A program made the translations under genes and the position numbers. Source: Rotaria socialis (Eukaryota; Rotifera; Eurotatoria; Philodinida; Philodinidae). Taken from it: 64,000 bases of DNA. The DNA is taken from contig CAJNYU010003045.1 in the NCBI GenBank assembly GCA_905331475.1, positions 142,660 to 206,659 of the forward strand. The letters run 5' to 3'. Below are positions 13,015 to 27,600 of this stretch, one piece after another. Below the pieces are notes generated by a model. The model was not told the DNA's origin, ran no database searches, and was given only the letters and a program-made list of their open reading frames with translations. Every line of letters begins with the position of its first letter. The first letter of the stretch is position 1.

Positions 13015-15810
13015 CTATAATATAGAACAATATCTTTAGAATATAAATTTAACCATTTAAATAAGATAAAATTTTCATATTAAAAACTTATTGAAAACAA
13101 CTCTACTCATTCTCAATTCTTTTTTCAACACTGGATTACTTGTATACTATGTAGTAATAATCTCAAAAACAAATAGTCAACACTGCTAAATTATCTCTAC
13201 ATTGAAAATAATAAACATTTAGAGATTAGTTCAAAAGATACAAAGATAAACTTGACGATTTCGCAAGGCTTAAATTAAAAAATTGTTGTAATTTTGAAAT
13301 CTGCATTATATAGTATATTCAATATTGTTAATTAGTAGTACAGCTATCGTTATGACAAACATTCTAATTAATAGAAAACCATGCGTTTTCTTTTGATTAA
13401 TGTTATTATGCATTCTATGTCGATATGGACAAGACAGACAATCTAAGTACGGTCAGGACCGGGACCAAATTTTTTCCTAACTAACAGCAGGAGAAAATGA
13501 CTGGTTCTGATTAAGTTTAATTCCAATGTTCACTTGTTACTCTTGTTCTTTAAGTGTTTGTTGTCACTCTCAATTAGACTATAGAAAGATACAGATAAAT
13601 CTTTTGTTTTTCTTCAAACCGAAATATTTCCGACACATAGTACGTTAATATAAGATTCGAAAGGATCCATTACAAAAATTTTATATGAAGTGTACCGTAT
13701 AAAAAAACAAACTTCTAAACATTATTTAATCTTAAGTCAAAGTTAGTAGACAATTATGGCATAACGGTCATTTCAGTATTTGTTCTTGCAGTTTTAATAA
13801 CGAAAGTTATGCTTTTTTTTTAACAACAGAATTACCGAATACATAAATGCATAGAAGAGATGGCGAATCTCTGACAAAAAGGACATTATACGCCATGCGT
13901 GCTCTACAAAATGTCTCAAGCTGATTGGTGCTGCTACAAAATCGTACGAGTTTTTTTTTCTCTAGTAAATACAAATCCAAAACAATTTTTTTCTACGCGC
14001 GTCCAGGTACGACTCAGCCCGCTCATGTCTACGTCCATGTCATATATTTTGTTCTGTCAAAATCACGATTATATGAGATCTGTTTTCAATGATTAGAAGA
14101 TATCTACATTATAATGATAAATTCCGCAGTTTTTAACTGATCACTCAAGAAGATTTCACCGAATGATTAACAGTTCTGACTAATAAGAAAATAAGAATGG
14201 CTATTTACTTGCAGCCATTATATAATGATCAACACTGGGATGCTCTATTCATTATTGTTCTAGTTATTATTCACTGTATAAACATCATGTTCGTCAATAT
14301 TATTCCTCAACTTAAAAAAATAATAAAACAGTATCATCTCACTATTTTGACAGAAGGCAACAATGGAGAAAAAATACCAAGAATTTGAACGTTCAACATT
14401 GTTAATTGTTTAAGACGACTGTCAAGTAAAGAAAAGCAATCTTGTATATTCAACATCCTCATATATCATACAGTAAGAGTCGAAGCAAAACAAGTAGCTG
14501 ATTGCGGATGATAAACTGACAACGGCGGATAATCGTTTATTGATGATGAAACAACAATTGTCAAACGCTTTAGATTTTCGAAGAGAGCAAAGACATTTGA
14601 ATACGCATTTCTAGTGCGAACGGGTGGCGATGGGCTATACAGATATTCATCATTATCATGAAGAGTAAGATCTGCTATTTGATGTTTAAAAATGTGTCGA
14701 AAGGTTGAGTCATCTAAGTAAAATAATCAACATAATGAAACGCTTCTACATCTTGACCGTTCGAGGATTAAGAACACAGCAATTGGTTACTTTTAAAATA
14801 ATGAAAACCCGTCTTGTCTCCGAAACCGAACAGTTCCATTAAGAAAGTCAGATTTGGATAATTACCGGCAAGAAGAATGCGTTCCATAGATGTTGTTTTG
14901 AGAATGAGTTTTTTTTTATACAATCATGCATTCGAGGTAATATATTATTACAACATCGATCAAGTTTTGAATCTGTAATTGGCCATATTCTAATGAAATT
15001 GAGATATTAGTGAACACATCTTTGTTAGGGTCTGACATCTTTACTAAGATAGAGAAACAAACCCTCATGAATAGTTGTTTGTTTTTCTTTTCCTTTTTTC
15101 TCCTTTTCTTTAGTGGTAAAATTATCTCCCTGTGTTATGTTCTACATAGGAACTCACTGCCTTATGTTATTTATATTATTATTATGAAATAAAATTATCC
15201 TTCGAAATAGGAACATAACAATTGTGTTGTGCTTAAGTGCGAAGTCGTCTATTATTGATTCCGAATAACGAATAAAGAACATCAATATTGTCGAGTTTCT
15301 TCAACATTATAATTAATATTTCATTCGACAGATTAAGAAGAGGAATATTAAATTGATTCGTTCTTTTCTATGACTGTCAATTTCGAACAAATATACAATT
15401 ATACTTATAGAAGCTTCGCTTTTATATAACCATTTCCGTGAACAAAGAATGCAAGGCTTGTTCAGAATAAAGAGCAAAATGCTTTGCCAACGAATCGTCC
15501 AATATGATTATCAATAGACGGTGTTCTTTTCTCACTGATAAGAAAATGAAGGACGCCATGTTAAGCAAAGCAGAAAATTCGTCTAATGAATAGTAGTTTT
15601 AAAGGGTGTATACTAAGCTCTTCTCTGGAACTTTAAACTCAAAGGATCAATTATGGTCATTAGATTGAGGCAAATAAAAAAATCGAAATATGAATATGCG
15701 CATTAAATAAAAAGTTGGCTGAATTAAATGTTGTTGTTAACATTATAATTATTATTATTTCTTCGTAATATTGTGGTATATGTAAGTGTTGGTGTTAATC
15801 GTAGTGCTGG
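13015..15810. other. 2.8-kb gene-poor region
   Basis: No exon chain, domain or RNA gene could be supported on either strand. Several short open frames exist (for example near 13.9, 14.2 and 15.0 kb) but have low-complexity or hydrophobic AT-driven composition and no splice partners. Confidence 0.55.
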
Positions 15811-16837
15811 CAAGCGGAGAAAAGCGTATTTCTGTATTTCCGTATTTCGAACATACTTGGAAATACATAGAAATACTATATTTTTCCTAATGATTCAGTG
15901 GTAAGCGCGTTCACTCCCATATTTGTTTTCGACATACTCGTGCAAGAAATAGTGTTTATGAAGAAGTATCAAAAGCTGCTTTCCAGTAATTTCTTTCTAA
16001 GATACAAACAACTTTTATCTACATCGAAAAACTCGTCCTCCTTAGCTAAATATGACTTCTTTTTATCGAAGAATCGGAAGTGAGCGTTACTTTAATAGAT
16101 AATGAGAAACGGACAATTCTTAGGGATAATTTTTTTCGCTCCAGATAAGGTGTTTTAAGAAAATATTAATTTCTTTAAAATTTTATCAAAGATTTGGGGT
16201 CGAAGATAACAATGCTCAAATCTGTTTTTTTCCTATTTGAATCTGACTTTTTATTAGAAAAAGCGTTTTTTCTACAACATTATGTTTTTGTAAAAATTTT
16301 TCTATTGAAAAATTCAAATTCAAAATTTTGAAAATCTGTCTTCACAGGTGGATTTCTTGACTTCGAAAACCTTTCATCAAACTTTATAAAGTAACATCAT
16401 TCTGCTAAAAAAAGCCTTTTCGTAGTGAAAAAATCGAGTACACAATTTTGAAAAACTAATTAAAGAAATTCGTATTTCACGAATTTGTGTACTTGATTTT
16501 TTCACTAAGGAAAGACTTTTTTAGCAAAACAACGTTATTTTAAAAGTTTAGTGAAAGGTTTTCGGAGTCAAAAAATCCTCCTGTGAAGTCAGATTTTCAA
16601 AATTTTGAATTTGGCTTTTTCAATGAAAAGCTTTTCATAAAAAAAGATTTTATGAGAATTTCAGACTCAAAATTAAAAAAACGGATTTTAGATTTGAATT
16701 TCCAGGCCCCGACAACCGTTGATAAAACTTATGCCCAATAATTTTCGGTTACCCATTATCTGTTTAAGTAACGGTAACTTTGTATTACTAGTATTTCTAA
16801 GTATTTCTGAAATACAGAAATAGACTTTTCCCCCTTG
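15811..16837. mobile_element. 1-kb degenerate foldback element
   Basis: A long imperfect inverted repeat folds around about 16,470. The tips match: CAAGCGGAGAAAAGCGTATT on the left and the complement of CTTTTCCCCCTTG on the right, followed by TATTTCTGTATTTC-type repeats. Internal blocks also pair: GATAATGAGAAACGG near 16,100 with its counterpart near 16,750, and GAGTACACAATTTTG near 16,435 with its complement near 16,485. A stretch at about 15,890-16,080 is unmatched in the other arm and looks like a later insertion. No protein-coding frame survives. A transcript would form a long hairpin. Confidence 0.75.
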
Positions 16838-17320
16838 CGATTACCATACTCATTGCTTACTTAATCTCCGAAAATAAATTCTTTTGAACTCATCTCCAAG
16901 TCAAAAAATATTCATGTTGTCTATTAGAGTTAAATAGGTGACGTCATAGGAAAGAGAAAAAGAGGGACGTCATTCTTACAATATATTGGCCACTGTTCTC
17001 TATGGATGTGTTTAAAAATGTGTGAATAATACAACGCTCAAGTACATTATTGATATAATCCATTTCAATCGAAGGTGAGATATTTATGCAAATTTTGTTA
17101 CATGTAATAATACGGTTTACTCTGATTCGCTTAGTTTCAATCTCGGCAGACATAGATATAATTGAAATCGATTTAACCATTACTTTCGAACTGAATACGA
17201 TAGTTTCTTAGTTTATTACACTAGACCATAAGCATATTCATTGTGTTTATTAAATTTAATATTTATTTCAATTAATGCATATAAAACGAAAAAAATGAAA
17301 AAAAAAACAGAAGCGAATTT
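16838..17320. other. Intergenic, no gene seen
   Basis: AT-rich spacer between the foldback element and the 3' end of the RASSF-like gene. It should hold that gene's 3' UTR. Confidence 0.5.
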
Positions 17321-18024
17321 TTACACAAGTGTTTCTAACGTTGTTGTTGGTACAACTAGATCATCGTTGGATGAACTTGAACTGATACCTGATTCACTTG
17401 ATGAACGTGAAATATGTCGTATTTTTGCCTGCTGTACACAGGCAGGTTTAGGAATATTTGCATTGATGACTCCTAAACTTGTTCTAAAATCAAAAAATCA
17501 TTTTTTTGTTCAATAGAGACCAACAGAACATTTTCGTAATTTTCATACCGTTTAGATTGTGATGATGATTTTACATGAATTTCTTGTCTTTGTTGAATTC
17601 GTTTTTGAAAATTTTCTTTTAATTTTTCTAAACGTTTCTCAATGGGTATTGATATTGTTTCAATAATATTTGCTGTACTCTTTTCGTTCGATACGCAACG
17701 GCCTTGAATATTTTGTACAATAATTTCATCAGCAAATCGAACATGTTTTTTTGATTGTGTCGATTTTTTAGTGTGGATTTCAAATAGTAAACGTCTTGCA
17801 CATCGTTGTTGATTAAACGAAGCAACAACTTTATAAATACGTGACGCATCATTTATAATTTGTCGCTGACGACCTGTACGAATATAAAGTGCATAATGTC
17901 TTGGATCACACAATGGCAATACAGATAGAATGATATCTTGCGCGGTAGTTCGAGAATTCAAGTCTCGAATCCATTTGATAGTTTTTTGCCCATAACAACG
18001 TACCGGTATTTCACTAATAAACAT
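17321..18024 (-). CDS. RASSF-like protein with N-terminal Ras-association domain
   Basis: Two exons are joined by a 59-base intron (donor GTATGAAAATT near 17,550). The start chosen at 18022-18024 gives MFISEIPVRCYGQKTIKWIR; an in-frame ATG lies further upstream at 18087. Residues 1-75 resemble the ubiquitin-fold RA domain of N-terminal RASSF proteins (RASSF7-10): a short strand, then RTTAQDIILSVLP matching the usual R-T-T-C-x-D-V-I helix, then YALYIRTGRQRQI. The middle is basic and helical (EKRLEKLKENFQKRIQQRQE), probably coiled coil. The tail is serine-rich and ends at TAA 17321-17323. About 220 residues, shorter than vertebrate RASSF9/10. Family placement is by pattern, so moderate confidence. 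Confidence 0.6.
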
Positions 18025-18634
18025 AGCGATTGATGAATGAGCTAAATATATGAAATATTCGTTGTAATTTATATAGCACAAAAACAAAATAAAATTTCTA
18101 GTGACAAATATAACACTTTAATATAGATAGATAGATAGATAGATTCCATCGTTTTTTAGTCATAGGGAAATTGTTAAAATGTTTATCGAATTAAGAGGTG
18201 AGAAGACGAGAGTGTGATGGTCAAATATGATATTATTAACGATCAACGACAAGAGTATTTGAAATTATAGTATGATAATAATCATAATAGTTTGGAAGGT
18301 ATTTTCCTCAAAATTTCCAAAAATTAACATTTTTTCGTGGTGAATTTAGACAACGCATCGAACCCGAGAACTTCTTGGTCTGTGACTCAGAAATATCATT
18401 TTGCAATCTTAAAGCGGTCATTTTGGATGCACTAAGCTTTAATATAAATGTACATAGATACTCGAATCAGCTCTTGTAAAATTCTATTCTTCCAATAAAG
18501 CACACTGTCCTACTTATATAAGAAATCTTATTTCATACACTTACATTCCATATGCATGCGATTAAATGATATAGATGAATGTATGCAAGAGCGATCGGTA
18601 TATATATATATTTGAATTCGGCTGAGTGAGCACG

Positions 18635-18678
<44 letters not shown>

Positions 18679-20601
18679 TCTCTAGTCGTAATTGGATTAC
18701 ACTTGCTCTATATCGCACAAACAATCAGATGATTACTATAGGTTGTTCTTCATTCTCTCAACAATGATTGGTAAATTGATTTCCATTTCAAATTTGTACA
18801 TAACACATCGTTTTTGTTTGAATTTTACTGCTGGTGTATCGTATTATCTTGAGAAAAAGAAAAGAGTTCATTTAGATGCCCAGCTTTCATAGTATCTGGT
18901 GAAAATCATTTGACAAAAATGAGCAACACATCATCAAAGTGAGAAGGTGTATATTAAATTACTTCGAATAAAAACAATACAAACGAAAATAAGGCACATG
19001 TATAGCATTGAGGTGTTGATACACACCTAAGTGATTGAACATGAAAGAAAATAAATTGTTCATCCATTAGATCGAATAATTTTTTTTGCTCGTTTTCCCT
19101 TTTATTGAAGAGGAGGAGCAAAGGACACACATAGATTCTATTTTGCATATTTTCAAGTATGATGTAAACTGAATTCCTAATTAAATGATTTGGAAGTAAA
19201 ATTTGTACGTGACATTATGATGATTCGGAACATTTTCAATCTCAAGGATTTTGTCTTTCGTTTCTTTTTTTTTTGAAACAATCGCCTTTTATTATTAGTT
19301 ATATGTTGATTGAGAGAAAACACAAGCCGATTTCAAACTGAATATCTGTATACATATAACATAGCCGATATGGGAAATATCACAGTTATATGTTGATTTG
19401 TTCAAATCGATAAATCTCTAAATGACATCATTTCTCTTATGAAATTGAACGTGCTGAAATTAAGTAAATTGAGAGGAAACAAAATGTACGATATTGTTTT
19501 ATTGTGACGAAGAAATAAATAATGTTGCACATTCGAATCAAATTTTACTGATTAAATCATCATTCTAATGAAATAGTCTACGTTTGGATCATTCACCGAT
19601 TGTGATTGTTTGTTAGATTGGGTTACGGAAAAAAATCTTCGTGCTGTGAAGAAGGATAAAATAATGATCATCAGGAAAAGGCATCTCGTATCATTTAGCT
19701 AACCTTTACTTAACGTTAGTTGAGAGATTTATCTCGCATTATTCTGCTATAGCGTGACGTATAGATCAGTAGCTCGTTAATACTATTTTTATACCTAAAT
19801 TTTAATGAATGAAACTATACATTTATGGGAGCTCTACAACTGCAGTGATGATGAACATTATCCATTGCTCTGGCTTATATTGACTAAGTTTCTATTAAAA
19901 AAACACGCGAATTATGCACAAGAAGAATATAATAGTCCCTTGAGAGTGAGATTATTTGTGAGAAATTAAAGACTTTCAGGTATTTTTGATCCTATTGTAT
20001 AGGATAAGAAATATCCGAAAATCAATTAGAAATTCGTTTTAAAGATAAAAACACTAGCAATACTTTTTTTTGAGCTAAGAAGAAGTTGATATCTGTTTTT
20101 TAATTTTTCTAAATATGTTTAGACAAATGTTAATCACTCTTTGAAATGCTAATTTAGAAGATTGAAATGACAAACTTAAGAGAAAGTTCAACACGCCAAT
20201 GAAATGACGTCAAGTATGATCTCTATCGAAAGGTCGATGCAAATGTGCGTGGGTAGTTGTTAGCCGTCTCTATCGGCTCTTCTAAACACATTCGAACTCA
20301 TAAACCTCATTATTTACTACCAAGTTTATTTCCGTACTGAATTTTGTCTCGTGTTTATCATCCATTGTTTGAGCTATTCGATAGTTTTGACGAAAAACTG
20401 TTCTTTATTGTCATTTAATTGTTTAATCAAATTGTATTTCATTTTGACAAAATCTATTGATCTATTCAAAATAAATGTCGTTAATATCTCTATTCTAATG
20501 AATTCTATCTTTGACACTTGTCGAGACATATCTTTGTTCGTTACTTATCGTTAATAAAAAGGCGCGTGTTTTCTATTCTGTTCGTTAAAATTCCAAATAT
20601 T
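18025..20601. other. Gene-poor region with microsatellites
   Basis: Holds a short GATA-type tract (about 18,123-18,142) and a CT/GA dinucleotide tract (about 18,641-18,671). No exon chain or RNA gene could be supported elsewhere. The part just before 20,602 is the likely promoter of the next gene. Confidence 0.5.
18641..18671. repeat. CT dinucleotide microsatellite
   Basis: About fifteen uninterrupted CT units, followed by an impure TCTC-rich run. Simple repeat in intergenic DNA. Confidence 0.9.
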
Positions 20602-21261
20602 ATGCGGCAAGAAGGTCAAGAAGAAGAAGATGATGGCGATGAAAATGTATTTGACGATACACCAGATAATTTTGTTTTATGTGCTTTACATCAAGGTGTG
20701 AATTTGCTATTTTTTTGATTTTAATTATTCGAAAATTAATTTCTCTTCAGCTAAAATATTACGCGCACGATGGAAATTTTGGTCTGGTTCAGTTCCGGCT
20801 AATGTTAGTGTAAGTTTGAATATCGATATTTTCTTCGTTGTTAAGTCTTTCTTTTTTCTCTTGTGCGAAAAGGTTCGTTTGCATCGATTGGAATCACGTT
20901 TATCAATCAAGGAAGAAAGTCAACAACGACGATCGACATCAACAACTATTGAACCGAGTTTAGAACCGTTAAAAAACCATTCAATGGATATTTCATCGAA
21001 TGCATTGCCTATTCCTCTACGTCGATTATCAAAAATGAATTCATCTGAACCTTTTCTTGCGGAAAAAAAAGATTCTATATCCATTGATCAATATTTCAGT
21101 GAGAGAATTGAACCGAAACACAATATCATCTTACAAGGGGTAAGAAGGGTTTTTTCGAGAAGAACAGATTTGAAGAAAAATATATTCTTTTATTTTTAAA
21201 GCCCGATATTCGACGAATTAGTGTACGAAAACGCCGCTCTCATTTTTGGTGTTGTCATTAG
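20602..21261 (+). CDS. Small acidic/Ser-rich protein of unknown function
   Basis: Four exons are joined by short GT-AG introns. The start at 20602 gives an acidic N-terminus (EEEDDGDENVFDDTPDNF). The second exon encodes KILRARWKFWSGSVPANVS, the third a basic and serine-rich stretch, and the last a basic end RRISVRKRRSHFWCC before TAG at 21259-21261. An in-frame upstream ATG at 20518 is possible but less likely. No signal peptide, membrane segment or named domain is visible; total about 150 residues. Splice sites are consistent at every junction, which supports a real gene, but I do not recognise the family. Confidence 0.55.
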
Positions 21262-21676
21262 ATATTTTTATATGCTGTATTTGAATTGATTATGAACAAT
21301 AAATTGAAATAATTAAACACAGGAAAAACATTGTATAAGCTTCTCATGCGTGATTAGTCGATTTGGAAACTTGAGCAGTACAAGTTGAAATTTCCAGCAA
21401 ACACTTAAAGTGACAAAACATAAATTTTGTATATCAATTTCTTGTTATTTATATTGATTATCAAGTTAAAATCATGATATTACAAGCATAGGCTTCACTG
21501 TAACACTAAGGCACAAAATTGATTATATATAATGCAAACAAACACAAAAAGAAAAAAATATCTAAAATAAGCAAAATATGGATGGATTGAATCCATATCA
21601 ATCGAATAGTTTGTCCTTTTTTTTGTTATCTACATATCCGTAAACTCTAAGGCACACAACACATTCATACAATATA

Positions 21677-24600
21677 TCACATCCATGAAGGCGTTGGACA
21701 CGGCGGATTGAACATGGATTTCATACGGAATGCGCTTTCATTTGAACGACTCATGTCATATGAACGTGTTGCTGGTCCACTAGAACAAAAACAAAGAATG
21801 AAGTTTTCATACAGTTCGCTTGAATTTTTACTATCGATATTTCGCTGACTGAGCTTGCCGACCGAACATAAATGGTGTTGGTACCAATCGCTGACTTTCC
21901 AGACAAAAATCTTGTAATGTACCTGGCCGAGCACCTAAAATCGTCATTCAATTAATAGTTGCAAATAAACTGCAGTTCAAAGCAAAGTTGTGGCGATATT
22001 TACGTTCATTCTACTAAGAGATCGAAATATTTAAAAAGTGGCGATTTGTATCTTTCGAGTATTCGCATGGATAACAAATATTTTCAGAATCTGAGGCATC
22101 AGCGGGAAAATATTCCGTACAAAAACATAGCTAAGCAGTTCTAGATTATTCCAAAGTTCTCATTGAAATCTAAATGATTGGATTAGATTTCGTATGCAGA
22201 CACCGTGAAAGAACAAACGCAATCGTCAATCAACATTAACATATTAGTAGGAGTAGTAGAAGAAGAAACGAACTGCAACGATAAATAGGATAGATCGTTT
22301 GCCTGACGGTTGATTGTTCTTTAAAAGAAACTATCAGCTGTTAGAGGCTATGTTTTTTTGCTAAGCATAGTTTATATAAGCAGGATCACGCTAATAGAAA
22401 ATATGCAAGTACTACATTTTCACTCCGCAATAGTTACACTAAATTTCGGCTGACTTCGATTCATTAGCATCTATGCTGAACTTTGTTGTTAGTCAAAAAT
22501 AAAAGAGAAATTTAGATTTAAGAAATTGTTGACAATCATGTATCATTTTTTTTCCATGACTCAATCCAATTTGCAGTGAATCAAGGAAACGATTGGACTT
22601 TCTCTTGTGTTGGAAGCTTATTGAAATTTGCAAATCAATATTCAGAAAAATATTTTACTAGTCAAAGTTATTGACAGAAACATTGGACAAATTCACTTAT
22701 ACTGGAATTCTATATAAGACATATCATCTCGGAAGATGCTTTTCTTCAATAAATTTCGAATGAAATAATCACCTTTAAATTGTGCATGATCTCTTGATGA
22801 TGGCGAAGTTAATGTAGGTACACGTGGCATTCTAGAAAATATAGCTTAAAGATAAAATCTCGTTGTTATTCAACATACGAATTATCATAGACTGGACGAA
22901 ATGATCGTCGTACAAGCGAAGAAACCACTTTTTCCATTCGACCTGATCGTTCGTTTTGCATATTAGGCCCATTGAACCATTGAGATGCGTTATGTATTGG
23001 TACATGTACGCGATGTGTTGCTGATCGTCGATAACTAGATGGTTCATGTTCAAAATCGTTGATTGGCGCTGATGAATGATATGCATGTTGTTGTTGTTGT
23101 TGCTGTTGCTGTTGTTGTTGTTGTTGTTGTTGCTGCTGCTGCTGCTGCTGTTGTTTAGGTAGTTCGAAAGACGGAGCTGGTGCTTTTGATTGCTCAGGCA
23201 TAAGAAAAAGTGTTGATTCAAAAAGAATAGGTGATGAACAAAATGCTTCAGCACTTGATGAATCTTTATTTTGTTCTTCTTGTCTTTGTTTTGTTATTCG
23301 AACGGACATAGGACGTTCAAGTGTTATTCTAAAAACAATGAACTTACAAATAAGATAAAATGAATATGGGCAAGGCGTTGTTACTCTTCAGTTATGATCA
23401 CTTTATTGTCATTGTTTGCAATTTCATCTTCACTATGATTTTCTTCGTGGTCGATATTAGACACGGGTGGTGGAGGTGGAGGCGGTGTCGCTTCACGTGG
23501 CGGCTCAACAAATGCTTCTCTAGATTATTGAAAAGATATATTATAAATCGAAAAGATTAAAATCCAATGGATATGTACTTTGGCTTTTGAAGATCTATTT
23601 AGAGAAGAGTAAATTAAATTTTTTGCAAATAGAAATTCCTATGAAATTCTTACTGATTTCAAATAATTTCGGCACGGTACGTTTTTTTTCAATGGATTCT
23701 AATGTCTGATAAATTGAAGAAAAAAAGCATTTTCTCAAAGTTAAGAAGAAATTCTATAAATGTATTATTACTTTTGGTGGTAATGTACGAGGTAGAGGAG
23801 CACTTCGGGGTGTTTCTCTTGCTGTTGTTGTCATATGTAACGTTATTCTTTTTGAAGAGAAAAAAGAATGTTTTTTAATCGAGCGCGCCTAATCCCATTG
23901 TACATACTTATCACCAAGTGCAAATTTTGGTCGCCAATAATCATGCAAAGAATCCCATTCAAAATGACTCATACTAACATAATTAGTGTGATCATTTAGT
24001 GATCCATTTATAATCATTGAACCGTTAACAGCAAGTATATGATCCAATTGAATCATTGCTATGTCACCATCAGGTATGGTAACAATACGTCCAAATGTTT
24101 GTGGTGCTGTTAGGATACGATCACCAATAGCTAAAATGTATCTAGATGCTTTAATAGATCATTTATTAGTTACGAGAATTTTTTTTTGTTGTTGCTAAGA
24201 TATAATCACTTTGTGTAAAGAAGTAGAGAACAATTTTAATTCAAGTATACTTGAAAAACAAAACGTGTTTAAAAGCGTCTTTTAGGCTAAAATTTAAAAA
24301 TCATATGTTTTTCGCCGTCATTTTACTAGCAGAAAATATGTTAAGTAAAAAAAACTCCAGTTGTTACTTTTCGAAGAAAAAACAAGCTGTCTTATTCATG
24401 TCGATGTCTGAAATAAAAGTTTTTTGGTCTTACTTTATGTTTGTTATTTTTCTTAAATTAATTCCTTGAGGACGAGGGTGTGGCTGAAGAAAGAACGCGC
24501 AATTTCATGGTTGTTATGCTCTGGATATTTTTTGATAGTAAATAAATTTGATCTAAATTTCGTAAGTTGTCCTACTTCCAATACAAAATAACTCGAAGAC

Positions 24601-27600
24601 CAATCAATTAGCATGGTTATTATTCGCATTAAGGAAAACACGTGCGATCGTCCTTCATCCATTTGAATTTCGAATCATATTTTGGAATTTTCTATAAATG
24701 TTTCACTCTGATTGTTTCATTGATATAATGCCTTATGTTTTCCAGGAAACACCGGTCAAACGGAGTTTGATGTCTATGATCCTCTCAGTAGCTAAGAAAG
24801 CGTACCTTAATACTCATTAGACGATCGTGCTTCTATTTCTATCGAGCGCAAGACCCCAAAAACTCAGATTGCGAGAAAATCCATCGATCTTATTTTAATA
24901 AGTGACCTACCTGGTATACGATGAGCATGTACCCGTTGTGCAGCTTTTGGTGATGCTATAGTTCGTTCTTGTTGTCGTTTGGTTGAACTATCATGTTCCG
25001 GTTTATTTGCGTCCTATTACATAAAATATTCTACATATATAGGTTATTTCTGCTACTCGTATTTCACAAACCGCTAGAATTGGTTCATGGATTTTTTTCG
25101 TTTTTCTACTTGATAATGTACGTATAGTCATTTTTAGTATATTACCCAATATTGGACTTAATAATTCTTTTTGTTCTTCAGCTGATTTCTAAATAGATTC
25201 AAACATTGGGCAAAATAATAAGAAGAATTCGAAAAAAAGCTAATTACCTCGTCAGCACTTAAATTCTGTAAAACATCTTTAATACTTCCATAGGCTGGTG
25301 ATCGATCTAAAGCTTGTTTTAAAATTGCATTGACATCTAAGATTAAATATAGATTTTACATATACAAGCAATTGTACAACAAATTCATCTCTAAATCAAT
25401 ACTTGAATTATCAACCAGTGTATAAAATAATGGACACATGATAAATACTTGCATTACTTCAAGACAGACGATGGATTTTGCTTCCGAAACTCTAAAAATA
25501 AAATGTAAAAATTTGATTGGTTGATTTTTTTATCGTTGTTGTTGTTTCGTACGTGCTGCTATTAGAATAAGATTGATTTGTATTTGAACCTGATGATTGA
25601 CGCAATTGAGTAGTAATAACAATTGAAAGACTATTAAACAATTTATCATTAAATGCTGATACCTGGAATAGAGAAATTATTTCATTTCGAAATAAATAAA
25701 TAATTGAATGCTGTTAGCTGTATTTACATGATTTTCGTCTCGATCCAATCGTGCACCCGCATGAACCAATGATGCAATCATATGTCTTAATTCTCCACTC
25801 GATGAAAATATTGGATCCATATTTATATTTCTATCCATTTCAATAAATAGACATACAGGTTATAATGACGTATGTGTATAATAAATCATACCCAATGGTT
25901 TTTATATGTGTAATATCGAGAACATAATTTAGTAAATCCACAGGAATTTCAAAGAGAATATGAGTCTATATAATAGGAAATATAAAGTTAGTAGGTATGA
26001 GCATTGTCATCGGGAGAATTATGAAGTTTAAAATGAAATCTCACTTTATTTTTAGAAGAACAAACGTCGAAAGAATTTCATCAGTGTTCAGAAAGAGTGA
26101 TGATTTTCTTGTTAATAACTTCACTTATTTAGGATTACGATTATGAAAGTACTGAATTTCTGAAAAAAGGAGGAAATCTGATTATGCTAGGCGACGTCGT
26201 ACTATAACCGATCTTAGACGATTAGTTAACGATCATGTTTGACATAGAATACCATCAGCAGTGCTCTTATGATTGATTTCATTCTTGCCGTTTGATTTAA
26301 TTTTCTCCTGAAGAATTTTAGATTAGTGTGAAAATGCTTCTGGTGACCCAAGCAGCACTTAGTTTTAGCGAAAGTCTTTCACGGTTCTGCCTTTGAATAT
26401 AGTCATTTATATTACTGTTGGTAAGATGTACAAAAATCATTGTATTTTTAACTTCACACATTGCAATTCTACTTACAACAAGTAATATGAGTAACATATT
26501 GAATTCTTCGATATGATTCTGTCGTATATCAACCATATGATAGAGTATATGACGATTGTCCGTTAGAAACTCTTCATTTTTTCTAATATATGAATAGACA
26601 AGAACGCTATTTTATTTTTGTTTTCAACTTGTTTATATCTTACTTGGTATCATCGTTTCTCATTTCTGTAAGTAATAAATCTTGAATTGTTGCAGCTAAA
26701 TGTTTGATTCTTCTCTTGTCATGTTCTGTATTGACAAAAGCAAGAGCAGTTTCGTTTAATTTTTAATGAGTATTAATCCTACCTGAATTCACAAAACAAT
26801 TCATCGGAAATTTAGCAAACAACTCCGTTGCCTATAAAAAATAAAATATTCTAGAGAGTTCTCGACGAACATGTTACTTTACCTTTGACCCAAAAAGTCC
26901 ATTTGTCGCACGATCTTTTAGATTTGTTGGCATAAATATATCGCGGGATAGTTTATGTCGCTAAAGGAGAACGAAAGTGTTTTTTAATTAGAATTCTTAG
27001 ATTTTTCTTACCACAGGTTTCAATTTTAATGATGATTGCGTAAAAAACTCATCGATTTGATTACGTTCGGCGGCTAGAAAATGAATTCAATCCGAATAGT
27101 TCTTCATTTAACATATAAAACTTACTTGAAACAAAAATACCATCACACATCCAAATACGTGGCAAACAATCAAGTACATGTTGACGATCTACAACTCATA
27201 TAGATATTTTTATTTAATTAAAAAAAATATCCAATTGCTATTTTTACAATTAGGATCAGCATCTAGTATAGTATTTCCATCAAGTCGTAAGTCGAGTATA
27301 AACATATGTCGAATATGTTGTAATTCAATCCATTGTAAACGATTATTTGACAATATAAGCGAACCGAGCGCTATAAAGCGTGATAAATGCTGAAGACTTC
27401 GAATCTAAAGGTCAAAAAAAGCAAAGCATGTGATACGAATAAAATAATTTATTAGTGCCTGATTATTTCCAACATCGAGCTTCCATAAATGCTTAATATG
27501 TTCAACACCGGCTAATGTTGTTAGGGAGTTACCATTACAAATGAGGATTTGTAAATATTCATATTGAGGCACTTGAAATAAGGTGACTAGAATAAAATAG

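Noticed and set aside
17241-17516. Plus-strand open frame opposite the RASSF-like gene
   Set aside because: It overlaps the exon-intron structure of the minus-strand gene, which has a domain match and proper splice sites; the plus frame has neither.
18350-18410. tRNA-like B-box (GGGTTCGATGC on the minus strand)
   Set aside because: No A-box, anticodon arm or acceptor stem can be formed around it.
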